A stretch of DNA of 64,000 bases from Hygrocybe punicea (Eukaryota; Basidiomycota; Agaricomycetes; Agaricales; Hygrophoraceae), in assembly GCA_963556145.1 (NCBI GenBank), contig OY744462.1, forward strand, positions 1,550,001 through 1,614,000, given 5' to 3'. Positions within the stretch are counted from its first letter, which is position 1. Each line of letters starts with the position of its first letter. The translations under genes and the position numbers were made by a program. Positions 33,036-45,111 of the stretch are shown one piece after another. Under the pieces are notes generated by a model. That model was not told where the DNA came from, did no database searches, and saw only the letters and a list, made by a program, of their open reading frames with translations.

Positions 33036-33479
33036 TAGGGTATAACATGGGTAACCCACGGGTTTTTTATCCTGCAATTTGTTTTGAAGTTTATAGACTC
33101 AATTTACATGTATTCACTTTGTGGTATAGGGAGAAAAAGTGCGTTTTATGTTAAATAAGATGGCTGCAAAGTGTTGAATATAATTGTGCATGATAAAAGG
33201 CACTATTGTGCACACAATGCAACGGGTTTCACGGGTTTAAACCCATGGGTATAATGTATGCAAAAACGCGGACATGGCAGGGGGTGAATTTTTCATTTGG
33301 GTCTATATGCAATATTTTATGGGTTTTATCTATTGTATACAGTGTGGATAATGATGGGAATGATGGACATAGGTTTGCCAAGAATTTTCAAGACCAATTA
33401 CCCACCAAAAGTCCATGTTATTCCAACAATATGGATATTTTGTTCTGTACGTAAGTGCCCAAACCCATGTTATACCCTA
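33036..33479. mobile_element. hAT-like MITE nested in element 2
   Basis: A 444-bp insertion has inverted ends TAGGGTATAACATGGGT / ACCCATGTTATACCCTA and direct 8-bp copies ATGAACAC (33028-33035 and 33480-33487). The left arm of element 2 has the uninterrupted site with one copy (ATGAGCAC in the same orientation). An 8-bp duplication and a TAGGG start suggest the hAT superfamily. There is no ORF of note. Confidence 0.85.
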
Positions 33480-33553
33480 ATGAACACTTAGATGGAACAC
33501 CTACAGAGTTGTGTTACATCTAGTTAGTTGGGGCTAGGTGGTTGACTGAAGTG

Positions 33554-35381
33554 TCCATTTTCTAAATTGATCAATGATAGAATTTCCCTGATCTCCCTTG
33601 ACATGGTCTGGTAAGAGTCCTTGATATTTCAGTTTGGTAATCTCATCAAGCAGTTCTAATTCTCTGAATTCCTGCCTGAGATATCCAGAAGCACCCCCAG
33701 TAATTACTTTAGGATCAAAGCCTTGCATGATGATAGTTCCTGCTGCAGAAGCACTTCTTGATAAGCAAGTATAATAGGATTGGTGGTTTCTACAACTACT
33801 GAGGTCAACTATATTGTTAGGATGAGTACGTCCTTGACATGCATAATCAGTCATTGCAAAATTAGGTAGTACCAACACTTGTTCTCTTGACAAAGATATC
33901 ACATCATCATTGGGTAATGAGCACATGGTGGATGTGACATGTTTTGTAATCGGCACAACATTTTCAGGAAGTCCTTCTATGTTAATTTTTTTTAGAGGAT
34001 TCAATAATCTGACAAATAAAGTGTCCAGTACAGTTTGTTGCTCAGGACCTATTGCACTCTGCCAACCAACAACCATGCCCTCTGCTCCTTTGGTAATGCA
34101 GTACTCTGTTGCATCATTGTTTCTCAGCATCACTGGCATGCCTACACATAAGTCCAATCTTCCTGGTATATGATCAGAGGATGATGCATGTGGTTGGCTC
34201 CAAAGTAGCTTTTGGAGTGAGGGTTCCAATATCTTTGTGTGTCGAATAGGATCCAAAATTGTTGACATGTGATGAGATTTTCTTTTGCTATTGGAACTAG
34301 TAGGATCATTCCATCTGTCTATGGAATAGAATGATGTTAATGGTCTCCTATTTTCAGCAGCAAAACGTTGAATACCAAGTTCATTGATTTTGTCTTTTTG
34401 TGCATTCAATGCAGTTATAACTGACACATTCCTGAATTTCTTTTGGGCTAATTTTGGATCATTTGGACCTTTTCCTGCAACACGAGTACGAAGAAATGCA
34501 ATATCTTTGGGAGTACATGCTTTGTATCTCATGTTTTCCAAAGCAAGCCTCAGTTGGACATCTTCTTCTGACTGATTGGTTTGTCTCATATTTTCACGTA
34601 ATATAACAACTGTTGTTATTTGATGCCAAAGAGCTTTGCCTATAGCCACTTCCTGATTTGCTATAGTTTGACTGGAATTGATTTGGACACCAATGGTTCC
34701 AGAGTATAAAGGAGCACCACTCATAGCTGGTGGAAGTTGGCCAAAATCTCCTGCAAATATCATATTAATGCCACCAAAGGGTTCATCATAAACACCACGT
34801 GCTTTTGCACACTGAGCACTGATTTTATACATATCTCTGCAAGATAACATTGACACCTCATCAATGAAAATGTAATCCACACCATCAAGATTGGCACGGA
34901 CTTGTGCAAGGGAACGAGATGATCCTCCCTGATTAATTCCAAGAATGAAGTGATATGTGGATCCATTTACAAGGGCAGCAGCACCACCGGTTGGTGCAAG
35001 AACCACAAATCGATGATTTTCGTTGTGTTTACCAAAAAAACTAGTCAATGCTTTGATGACTTGTGATTTCCCTGTGCCTGCCATCCCACCAAGATACATG
35101 CGTAGCTTATCAGAACCATTAATCAAGGTAGAGTGATTCGCAATGATATGAAATACTCTCTTTTGGTCAGTGTTCAACTTGTAATCATTGATAGTTACAT
35201 CAATAAGATGACGATCAGCTCTGTTTGCAGGAATAAACATATGGTTGATGTATGCTGCATCCACTATCTTGACATCATTATATTGAAAATTTCCCAATTT
35301 ATTTATAGTTGCTGTGTTTGTTGGTAAATTTTTATTTCTGTCATCGATGATTTCCTTTTTCTTTGCAAGGACTGTAGTTCT
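33554..35381 (-). pseudogene. Helitron PIF1-type helicase domain
   Basis: The minus frame has a Walker A motif G-G-M-A-G-T-G-K-S-Q (about 35095-35066) and Walker B F-I-D-E-V-S-M-L (34876-34853). The late helicase motifs are L-P-N-F-A-M-T-D-Y-A-C-Q-G-R-T and Y-T-C-L-S-R-S. It follows the Rep domain in the same polypeptide, as in Helitron RepHel proteins. The coding frame is cut after D-Q-F-R-K-W by element 2 and resumes at 27336. The preceding in-frame TGA (35382-35384) separates it from the upstream segment. Confidence 0.9.
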
Positions 35382-36690
35382 TCACAATTTTGCTGATTGT
35401 ACTACAGGTGGTTCTATAGGTATCAATGGTCCTATATCTGGGGTACCATCAATACAATCATCGAGCCACCCTGACCTTTTCAAAGTTCTTTCAGCTATCA
35501 GCATTTGATCTTTCCTCTTTTGTCCTTTTTGACCAAGTTTCAGGAGTATTTCTGTGTCATTATTGTCTTCATCAATATTGTTGTTGAAGTCGTCGCCATT
35601 AAATGCAAATTCAGCATTGTGCATGTCATCCAGTTCATCAAGACCGTTTGAGGTCGCCCATGAATACCTTATATCTGCAGTATTATTCTTCTGACGTTTA
35701 GCAGAGAAATCATCTCTTGCATCCAAACATTCATACCGCAGACCAAAGTATTTCATGATCTCCAGTTCTCTTTTAGAAAACTCGTGGTCTATAAAAGCAT
35801 TATCTCATGTTTGTAATTTACTTTTGAGTTCTTTGCCACTTCTCCATGGCTTGAAAAATGTTAACATTGTACAACAATAATATTCTCGATCACCACGGTC
35901 AGTCCTTGGCAAAGTGTTTGGAATAAAATTAGGAACTATGAAAGGATCATTCCCTTTCATTTTGGCATGGTGGGTAAGATATTGTGGATGATTGGGATGT
36001 AAAGTATAATCATTTTCAATTTTTGTCAATTTATTAAGATCAACTTCATTTGTTTTATCAGCTATTTCTGTGCCTGCATGTCTATTCAAACTATCAGGTT
36101 TTGGAATTTCATCTATCTCCATGAGTATATCATTATCAACGACATCAGACAAGTTGTCATCACTGGAATAGTCAACATTAGTAGGTTCAGTGCAAGAGTC
36201 AGACAAATCACCACAGCCTAGATTGTCAAAATTTTGGTTTTGCACTGGTTCTTTTCTGGCCCTTTTGGTCTTTGTTTTGGTGCGTCTTTTCTTTGGTTCC
36301 ATAGTGGCAAGACGTATCCAGTCATACAGTGATACATTATCATACAAGACGGGTCTGAACATATAATTATTTACTTTGGAAAGTCCAATGTATGCGTCAT
36401 TATTCTTACCAATAACAACCTTTTGTGCATTATTTTGGTCTTCACATATATTAGCAATTTCTTCATCAGACCATGCACTGATAACCTCTTTAACATAAGA
36501 TCTCCAAAAGAATGGCACGAATTTATGACTGGTGTAGTGATCAGGATTTCCAAGGACATATAATGAAGCCATTGGAGCACCAATTTCCATTTTGGAGGTG
36601 AGTGAATTGACTATTTGTGTAAACAGCTTTCTGACTTTGTCTTTTCTTTTCAGGTCGCCACCAATCATTTCGGAATTCTTATCAAAATAC
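35382..36690 (-). pseudogene. Helitron linker between Rep and helicase domains
   Basis: The segment starts M-I-G-G-D-L-K-R-K-D-K and contains V-L-G-N-P-D-H-Y-T-S-H-K and a basic K-K-R-R-T-K-T-K-T-K patch. An Asp-rich stretch follows. It is separated from the Rep segment by a one-base deletion in a T run near 36690 and carries an in-frame TGA at 35805-35807. The G-N-P-D-H-Y-T-S-H region is typical of Helitron proteins between Rep and helicase. Confidence 0.8.
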
Positions 36691-38860
36691 TTTTAATCCC
36701 TTCAAAAATGCTATAGGTCTTCAAGGAGAATTTTGTAATATAATCTGTTATGTATGCAACTATGGCCTTTATAGCAGTACCTGATAATAAGCTGGTCACA
36801 TCAGAATTGCATTGTAGCATATATGTAACTTCAGGTGTCACCGTGTTCATCCAAGGTTCACCATGCTTGAGGTTGAGAGCACCAGTATTAGGTTCTACAA
36901 AGGTTTGTTGAAAGATATCATGGGGAAATCGTCGTTTACATTCACCTTTCGAATTAAGACAGTATGGCTTTTTTTTGCCATCATGCCTGTTATGTACATT
37001 TAATCGCAATAAAAGATCATCTACTACATCTTGAAACCTTTGCCACCATGTTGATCTTTTGTTGTGATATTGACAATTCATGGAACAATTATATGATGGT
37101 GGATCTGGCATGACACATGTTGGTGGTTGATATTCAGGTTTCGACATTGTCTGTTCCATTTTCTGTGATACCTCATCTTTAGAACCTGTCATGAATTGTC
37201 CTACACACAAACTTTCCAAGTATTGCACTAATCTTTTCTGAAAGTCAGAATTTTCACCCATAATTTTGTCACGTATTTCCTGAGGTGTAAGGCATCCCTT
37301 TATCCACAACAGCATATGAAGATGCAAGGTAAGACGTCCTTGTTCCTCTACCGTTGCGTAATAACCGGATGTGTTTCCATACAGGCCAGGATGAGATTCA
37401 TTTATTCCTAATATATGTTTGATGAACATTTCAGTAGTAAAGTGAAAGAAGTGGGCTCCAGCAACTGGATTGTTTGCAATTAGTTTGTAACAATCCTGGG
37501 GTAGATGTAGTTTAGGATAAAACTTTTCTTTGTTGTCAGCATAATATAAGCATAGTGGGTGATTGATGTCTGCAGGTGCAAAAGTGATAAACCAAGTCGG
37601 AGCACCAATATAGGATATCAGAGACCAAATCTCATTTCGCATGTATTTCTTGTTAGTAATTGAACCTTTGACCTGACCAGCTACGTGATCCAGATCAGAA
37701 ATGAGTTTATAGCATGCTTTCTCTTCTGATGTATCTGGTTTGACTCTATCACCTCTAGATAATCTCTTAGAGAGGTCATCCAAAACAGCTGTATTGATAT
37801 TCATCAGGCGATCTGCAATATCGTTGAAATTATGTTTATTAGTCAACAAATATCCTCCGGTTGTACTGTCCTTGATTTGTTCTTGATTGAATGCAATCAA
37901 TGGAAAATAGGGATCGGTTTGAAATCTTTTGTCATGGTACATCAGGAGATGTCTTTTGTGCATCATATCACTGATGCTTAAAACATCCTTGTCTATGCTG
38001 CTAATACCACCCAAGCCATATGGAAATAGGCAGGGAAACATCATAGGATATAACTGAGGATTATTAAAGAACCATTCTGGATTTCTAGCATGGCTTATAG
38101 CCAGAACACCACCATGGTCATCTATCAAGTGCTTGGTCGCTCTAGCTATTAATGCCTTTGGACTTGTAATATCTAGATTTTGACCAGTTACTCCACTAAC
38201 AACAAAGGGACAAGGCCCATCTTCCACACCATTTTCCTCTTCATTGTCAAATGCACTAGTGGCTTCTGGTTCCTTATTTGTGTCTGCTGGTCGATATGCA
38301 ACCACAACAGGAATTCCATGATCTGGATATTGTGCTAGATTTTCATAGGAGATATCTAAATCATAGTAATCCATGTGATTCAATTTCAGCCATTCTAAAG
38401 CTGCTGAAACTCGCCTTCGGCGAACCAATAAAGGCGTTCACTCCATGTCTTCTGGAGTTGGTCTGGCAGGACCAGTGAAAATAAAGGCTAGCACTTCATC
38501 AAGTTCTTTAATTGTTGGAGGCAACCGTTGATATATCTTTGGTGTTGGGTTTTGAAACATGATGGCATTTGCTTTCACTTTATGCATCCCAGAGGAGACA
38601 CGAACAATACATTTGTTGTGACGAACACGGGCAATCAAAAGTTGTTCAGCAAATGTTAGATTTTGAAGTTGTGCAGGAATTCTTCCCATCCAAAGTCCAT
38701 TCGCCAAAGCATATTTGGGAGTTTGGCCTTTATTCAGACTGAGCACACATGGTTTGCATATCCATTTACATGTGTCATCTAGCACTGGACCTTTGATATC
38801 CTCTATTGGATCAGAACAATGATATCGTTCACATCTTGTGATTCCCATATTGTCTCTAGT
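36690..38860 (-). pseudogene. Helitron HUH Rep domain
   Basis: The segment 38860-38438 encodes a Cys-containing N-terminal region (C-E-R-Y-H-C-S-D, C-K-W-I-C-K-P-C). After an in-frame TGA (38438-38440) the frame continues through the Rep domain: P-T-W-F-I-T-F-A-P-A-D-I, the HUH-type motif L-H-L-H-M-L-L-W (about 37327-37304), and the two-tyrosine motif A-Y-I-T-D-Y-I-T-K (about 36755-36729). These are the catalytic features of rolling-circle Helitron transposases, and all catalytic residues are present. The frame is lost only at the T-run deletion at about 36690. Confidence 0.9.
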
Positions 38861-38862
38861 TA

Positions 38863-39674
38863 CAGCCGTTTGCATAAAGCATGACAGTAACTGGGCTTTT
38901 TTTAATCAATTGAGAAATATGGACTTTGTAGAATTTTCAATGCTGTTTTGTGTTTCTCATGAAATACTGCACAGAATGACATGATTATAGAAGGAAAGTT
39001 GTACTATTTTTGAAGGGCTATCAGGTCCTGCAATTACATTGGAACAATATTCAATGTGTAGTGAGTCGTGGGTGAAATAAGAGGTAAACTAGTACTTTTT
39101 GACGCCTAAAATGATATTGTCAAATGATGGCATCAAATGAACTCTTATGCAGAAGATTGTAGGGAGAAATTTGTTCATTTTTTCAAGGGCTAGAAGTACA
39201 TATACCGTGTTTGTCTTTATTTTTGTCTTCTCAGCCAATATTACATCTGTACCATGTTTGCATGCTTTAAACGTGAAATACCACAAGAATCATAATTATG
39301 GGCTGAGAAGACAAAAATAAAGACAAACACGGTATATGTACTTCTAGCCCTTGAAAAAATGAACAAATTTCTCCCTATAATCTTCTGCATAAGAGTTCAT
39401 TTGATGCCATCATTTGACAATATCATTTTAGGCGTCAAAAAGTACTAGTTTACCTCTTATTTCACCCACGACTCACTACACATTGAATATTGTTCCAATG
39501 TAATTGCAGGACCTGATAGCCCTTCAAAAATAGTACAACTTTCCTTCTATAATCATGTCATTCTGTGCAGTATTTCATGAGAAACACAAAACAGCATTGA
39601 AAATTCTACAAAGTCCATATTTCTCAATTGATTAAAAAAAGCCCAGTTACTGTCATGCTTTATGCAAACGGCTG
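38863..39674. mobile_element. Mariner-like palindromic MITE, copy 1
   Basis: The 812-bp element has ends CAGCCGTTTGCATAAAGC / GCTTTATGCAAACGGCTG and a TA on each side. Two nearly identical arms of about 375 bp (38863-39237 and 39300-39674) flank a loop of about 62 bp. It is inserted in the Helitron gene. Removing it with one TA joins K-I-L to T-R-D-N-M-G in frame. A TA duplication indicates Tc1/mariner mobilisation. Confidence 0.9.
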
Positions 39675-41048
39675 TAATATTTTCAGATTAACCTTCGTCT
39701 TTGACAATAAAGACATGTTTTTCAATGCAACCAATTGACCACATACAGCACACCCACTTTCTTGGAAACATTCAGGTGATGTATCTCTGCACCAGTTGCT
39801 GATTATGGTTTCCTTCAATTCAATAGATGGTGGAGGAGGAGGAGGAAATGATTGCTCATCTGACTTGTCCAATTCTTCTTTCATTTTAGTCTGAGTTTCT
39901 TCTTTGCCACACTCATATGTTTCTGTCATTTGTTGTCTTCTGTACCACTCTTTACACTTATCTTTATTTGATTTAATATCATGCACATGAAAAATAGAAA
40001 CATGAGTATCACAAGCTGAACAATTATGCCTTATTAATGCCACAGATAGATCTTGTCCATGTAATCTTCGTAATGTCTTTGACAAATATATACCATGTAT
40101 TGTTGTTATTTCACCAATATCCTTCACTGTCAAATTTGGCAGAAGTTCATGTAAAGGCATTTTAACACATGCATATTTTTTTCTATCTTCATATAAAGTG
40201 TTGGCTGTTTGTTCATCAATATGCCCCACATATTCGAATAATATGTCAGAATCATAGTTGATATTATTAGACGGTAGCATGAAAGATCGAAGAAAGCTAA
40301 ACTTGAATGTTGGTATTCGTTTACCACCACCAATGTAGTCATATCTATGAACCAAATTTATATATAAAGATTTAAACAAGTGTCCGAATAAATTCAAATT
40401 GAACACAATTATGTTTGAACGGCTATGCCGTATTATGAAACATAGTGTGGTCCACAGCAACGTTGCATGTGATAGAGAACTAGTAATAAAATGAAATAAA
40501 TATGATTTGAAATCATGTCGTCTCAATAGCGATCGCATGAGCAATGCTTTGATCATTTTACAACGACATTGGACAGTGATAGGTTTGAGAAGACAATACA
40601 AAGCAAAGAGATATTTAGGAGGTAAGAAATATGTTCTGGCATATTGAATAGAACGTATTCGCATTTTGAAGGCGCTATTTTTAAATGTAGTCCAAATGAA
40701 TAATGGATCGACTGTCAAGTTATCTTTTGTTTCTTTTGTTATTCCAATGATCTTTACATATAGTGTTGCATTTATTTGCATCAATATTGTTGCATCGCCC
40801 TGATCTGGGGCCAACTCATGTTCTATGAGTTTTCTTTGAAAAACACCCAATTCTTGGGTCAAGGTCGATATCACAGGACAGGAAATTGGTTCAGGAGAGA
40901 TATATATAAGTTGGTCTTGGCATAGTTGTGGAAATAATGTTGCATTTGCAAGGAAATGTAGATAAGTCAAAGCTGCAATGCAGACACGGATGATGTTGTG
41001 GGGATTCATGAGGATTTGTGACAGTAAGAGGAAACACCACCCGCACAT
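39675..41048 (-). pseudogene. Helitron protein, N-terminal part
   Basis: ATG at 41048 opens 457 codons before the MITE. Features are L-L-P-S-N-N-I-N-Y-D-S-D-I-L-F-E-Y-V-G-H, a C-S-A-C-D-T-H-V-S element, a Glu/Lys-rich stretch with P-P-P-P-P-P, and a Cys cluster W-C-R-D-T-S-P-E-C-F-Q-E-S-G-C-A-V-C-G. The cluster precedes the Rep domain and is probably a zinc-binding N-terminal finger. It joins 38860 in frame when the MITE is removed. The 5' TC terminus of the Helitron was not identified. Confidence 0.75.
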
Positions 41049-41049
41049 C

Positions 41050-42100
41050 TATTTAACTAGTCAAGTGGTTCGGATCATGAATAACAATTAACACAATGGG
41101 ATTGATCATATGACATTATATTATTTGTAAGCTCTTCCCAAAACACCATAAGGTGTGCCTGAATCTTTAGAAAGCTGTGTTTACTTTTTTATATTCCATT
41201 GCATGTTCCCATGACATACCTTGATACAGGCCAAAAAAATGCATCTGTACTATGAATAGCTGCCTTATGATCTTAATTAGGGGTCCAGCTGACAAGACAT
41301 TGATCAAACCGATTGAGAAGAACAATGATACCCCCTTTTAAGATATTTTGTGGATTTAATCTTCAGAGTCTCAGTGATATTTATTTCTAGCTTGCTCAAC
41401 AGACAAAACAGGTATTGAAGTTGAACAACCAGGCTGTTTGACAACTGTGCATATTTGACAATTACTTGGTAATTCGTGGAAATTATCATTGCTCTTCATC
41501 CTTGTCAGAAATACATTGTCATTTTTATGGAGCTGTACGTATCATTCCCACACAAGTATACTGTATTATTCCGGTACCAAATAGTCATAGCTCCCCTTGG
41601 AGTGACAGCTATATCTTCCACTACAAGAGGGGGTTTTGTTACTCTTGTATCATTGTATCCTCATTTAATAGGTCCATAAAGTTCGCGATTCTGGTTTCTT
41701 ACATATATTCAATTTTAATTTTCATTAGCCCGAATGAGAGTCATCTCAGGTTGTCCTTCTCAGGTTGAGTGAGTCGGTAGTTGTACTATGAACTGAACTG
41801 AAAGTAATGCATTCACCAGGATATATTTTAGACAAACAGATTTTCAGTCAACAAGATTGATGCCTTACATTGTATCTATGCTTACTATCATGCTCAATTC
41901 CTATGGTCATACAGTAACACAAGCCATTTTTGACAGAGCAAAAAGAAATACATATATAGACACTGTACAAATGTTAATAGTAGCAATGTATGAGGAGGAC
42001 ATTTGAGGGCACACGTTTCCAGAAATCAACGACTGGGATAAAGTCTTTTTAGTCAAATATAATGAATACTCCACAAAAAGAAGGACTTACTCCTCTGAAA
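41050..42100. other. No gene seen; upstream flank of the Helitron gene
   Basis: AT-rich DNA without convincing ORFs. The Helitron 5' end (TC terminus) should lie here or further left, but it has no length-independent signature that I can confirm. Confidence 0.35.
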
Positions 42101-44022
42101 TTAAGGCCCGGGATCCAGTTTGGATGTCAACGGCTTGGGAGATGAAGGCCTCGTTTGGCTCGGAGGCATCGAGAGTAAGATTTCGGGGGGAATGATGTTG
42201 CTCCAATCCACGTCCATTGATGAAGCGCTGGGCTCCGCAGGGGTCGATGATTGGTGGTGTGACGATGCACGCGTATTGGGACGGAATCCTAGGACGTTAA
42301 GAAGATCAGAATTGGAATAGATACGGACATGTGATGTTGAAACACATACCCGGAGTCGGTGACTTCTTCGGTGGCTTCACCAGTTTGAGCTTCTCTGCAA
42401 TAATGCCCGCTTGCTCCGAAGCGACATCTAGCTTCCTCCTCTTTGCTATCTCGCCGTCCTCGTGATCACCGCTGAGAGACTCTTGTTTTGGTTCGGGAGG
42501 TCCATCGTCGTTGTGCATGATTGCATCGTGATCGACATCCAACAACCCGACCCACTCTGTTCCTACAGCGTCGAACTTCGGGGATTCCAGTGGAACATCA
42601 ACCGGCTCAGAGGAGATGGGTGGTTTAACTTCCACTGTCAATTTTTCGGATTCCGATTTCTTGGATCCACACGATGGCCCAATTTCGACAGCGACTGCGA
42701 TATGTCAGTGGATTAATCATAGCAATGTGAGCAACGTACGCATTTGAGCCTTGGACCGCTTCTTCTTTACCGGGGCTAAGTCTTCCTCCATCTTTACGTC
42801 GTCTATACATGAATAAATGTGTTGGATTATTGTTTTGATATTCGGAATTCAATAACTCACCGTCATCATCGTCCTCGGCTTTGGACTTGATTGTGCGTTC
42901 TGTCATGAAGAAGGGTTTTTATGTATGACAATCACAGACAATGAAAGTACTTACTGGACTTGGGTTTGGGCTTGGGCTTCTTTTTGTCCTTCTCGGATGA
43001 ATTGTCTGCGCCACCTGAATATTCAGTACATCTATACACCGGTATGGTAGAAAATTTGTACAAACCAGCGGAAGATGTCTTCTGTTTTTTGACCGATTTT
43101 GACTTGGCTTTGCCCTTGCCCTTGCCCTGGGGAACTGGCTCCTCTGAAAATGTATTATATCATTAGCACAATCACACATGTAATTCTAGATCATACCTTC
43201 ATCATCGTCCGCCACATCGGCATCGACGAGGACACTATGTCCTTTACACCAAGCAATAACCTGACCGATTATTTCGAGCTTTGTGGCATCCAGAAGCCCA
43301 CCGAATGACCAATTTGCAGAGGTTCCGCTGTGCCATGCTGGCACAGATTCGTCGTATTTCGCCCAATCTATGATGCCAGACGTCATAATCCATTTGTCTG
43401 CCAATGCGTATATATACTCACCGAGGTCCTCTGGCATGGTCTCGGTGCTAACAGCACCATGTTGAATTAATGCCGATGGAGAATGCTTGCCGACATAAAA
43501 CTCTTTGAGGAGCCAATCGTCGAAGATCGTGCTTCACCAGTCACGGGTAACCTCGTTGGCCCATTTTGCGACCAAAACCTCTGCCCAAATTTTGTCCATG
43601 ACGGTGTCGGTATACTTGAGGTAATCCCGAAGTAAATCAGTCCCTTCCTTATCGTTTTTGACGTAGTCCGGCGAGTAGTTGGGTGCCTTGTTGTATGCGA
43701 TGGCTGCTGTCACGTAGATGTACATATCCATTTGATAAATCAAGCGACGGAGCGGTTCCTCATATCATTCGGGGATTTCGCGCCATAACTCACCTCGGGC
43801 GGTGGCATCGTGGGGGTGTGTCTTCAGTACATAGAGATTACGAGAAAATACGGGAATGGTGCCGGATTCCTTGTTGGGTGCCGGAATCTTGGGCGGGACC
43901 ATGTACTGGATTTGGAAGATGCGATGTAGCTCCTGCAGCTTTTTTGGCGGCGCATCAGGCCAGTACTTGAAGGCGGCGGGATTGACAGCGGGAGTCGAGG
44001 TTTTGACGACTGGCAAGGACAT
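42101..44022 (-). pseudogene. Cluster gene 1: uncharacterised intron-rich protein
   Basis: ATG at 44022 starts M-S-L-P-V-V-K-T-S-T-P. The first block (to 43200) encodes Q-E-L-H-R-I-F-Q-I-Q-Y-M-V, R-R-L-I-Y-Q-M-D-M-Y-I-Y-V and W-S-F-G-G-L-L-D-A-T-K-L-E. It is followed by four or more short exons encoding Lys- or Asp/Glu-rich segments (K-G-K-G-K-A-K-S-K-S, K-A-E-D-D-D-D-G). A last exon ends at TAA 42101-42103. Introns have GTATGA, GTAAGT or GTGAGT donors. Two in-frame TGA codons (43765-43767 and 43534-43536) replace likely Trp or Arg codons. The C-terminal tail looks nuclear. The family is unknown to me by function. Confidence 0.6.
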
Positions 44023-44499
44023 GGTAGATGAAATAAAAGTTTTTTGGTCGACGTGTGAGGTGATTTGAGAGCAAAAGAAAAGGGCGGATTTATTACTCAA
44101 TGCTCCAGACTATGAATACAGATGTCACGACCACGTGACCAGATCAATCGCCACATGTTCGACCTCATGTTCGGCTTCTTTGCATGCATAAACAACAGAT
44201 CTATTTATTTATGTTTTTGATGTGGCTCGAGCTTAGAAGTTGTCCAAAGCTAGTAATTGCACGCAGAAAACCGACATGTGCAGCGTATGGAATATTTTTC
44301 AGTTGGTAAGGCGATAAATCGAGTTAATTTGTTCGATGAATATTCATGGACTGGTCCGTTGACGGAAAGGCACAACAAGTCTGACTTGTTGGATGGATGT
44401 AGAAGGACTAGATATACTACAACAAACATGTTGTTTGGTGTGTTCGGTCACCGGACATGTTTGGTGGATGTCAATGTATGACTAGATATACTACACCGA

Positions 44500-44875
44500 A
44501 CACATCGAACATGTTCAATGTGTTCAGTGGACATGTTCAGTCAACGTTGGTTAAGCAATATAACTAGATATATCACACCGAACACACCGAACATGTTTGA
44601 TGTGTTCGGTGTGGTATATCTGGTCATATTGGTTGATTCACATCCACTGAACATGTCCACCGAACACACCGAACATGTTCGATGTGTTCGGTGTGATATA
44701 TCTAGTTATATTGCTTAACCAACGTTGACCGAACATGTCCACCGAACACACCGAACATGTTCAATGTGTTCGGTGTGGTATATCCGGTCATACCGGTTGA
44801 TTAACATCCACCGAACATGTCCACCGAACAAACTGAACAAATCAGACATGTTCGGTGGATATTGCTCCTTCGACC
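44500..44875. repeat. Array of GAACATGTTC palindromes at 82-bp spacing
   Basis: Four ten-base palindromes (GAACATGTTC, one ending TTT) start at 44507, 44589, 44671 and 44753, so the spacing is exactly 82 bp. Each is nested in a larger palindrome (CACCGAACA...TGTTCGGTG). The linkers alternate between two types, and TTGGTTAAGCAATATAACTA and its inverse appear in linkers 1 and 3. The array is in the promoter interval between divergent genes 1 and 2. A short related piece is at about 51985-52020. Confidence 0.85.
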
Positions 44876-45111
44876 TTTAAATGATTACATTGCTGATCAA
44901 CGTGTTTGGCACGTGTTCGTTGTTCATCATTGCCACTCTCCATTGTCAGGTGACATAAATCCGACGTCTTATATTTAGAAGGTTTGTGGAATCATCACCA
45001 TCCTCTAGCACTCATCTTGAAATTACTCAATCATTAAGGTATTGATGTGTTCATTATGTCTGTGTCTGTTCCTTCATACCACCGATTCCAATTTCTGTCT
45101 AGGTCCACAAC

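Larger units (their letters stand above)
27337..33553. mobile_element. Element 2: 6.2-kb palindromic (foldback) transposon
   Basis: The terminal inverted repeats begin CACTTCAGTCAACCACC and continue through the whole arm. They are flanked by identical 8-bp copies TCCATTTT (27329-27336 and 33554-33561). The left arm is 27337-29977, the asymmetric centre 29978-30057 and the right arm from 30058. The right arm carries a hAT-like MITE and the centre an assembly gap. The arms hold a 21-bp tandem repeat, GACGAC low-complexity blocks and two divergent small spliced genes. It is inserted in the Helitron gene, and removing it with one TCCATTTT restores the frame. No transposase is seen. Confidence 0.9.

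Noticed and set aside
26571..43767. Possibility that TGA encodes tryptophan in this organism
   Set aside because: TGA also serves as the apparent terminator of intact genes here, including the HDAC. The stops are confined to transposon or multicopy genes, and deamination explains them.
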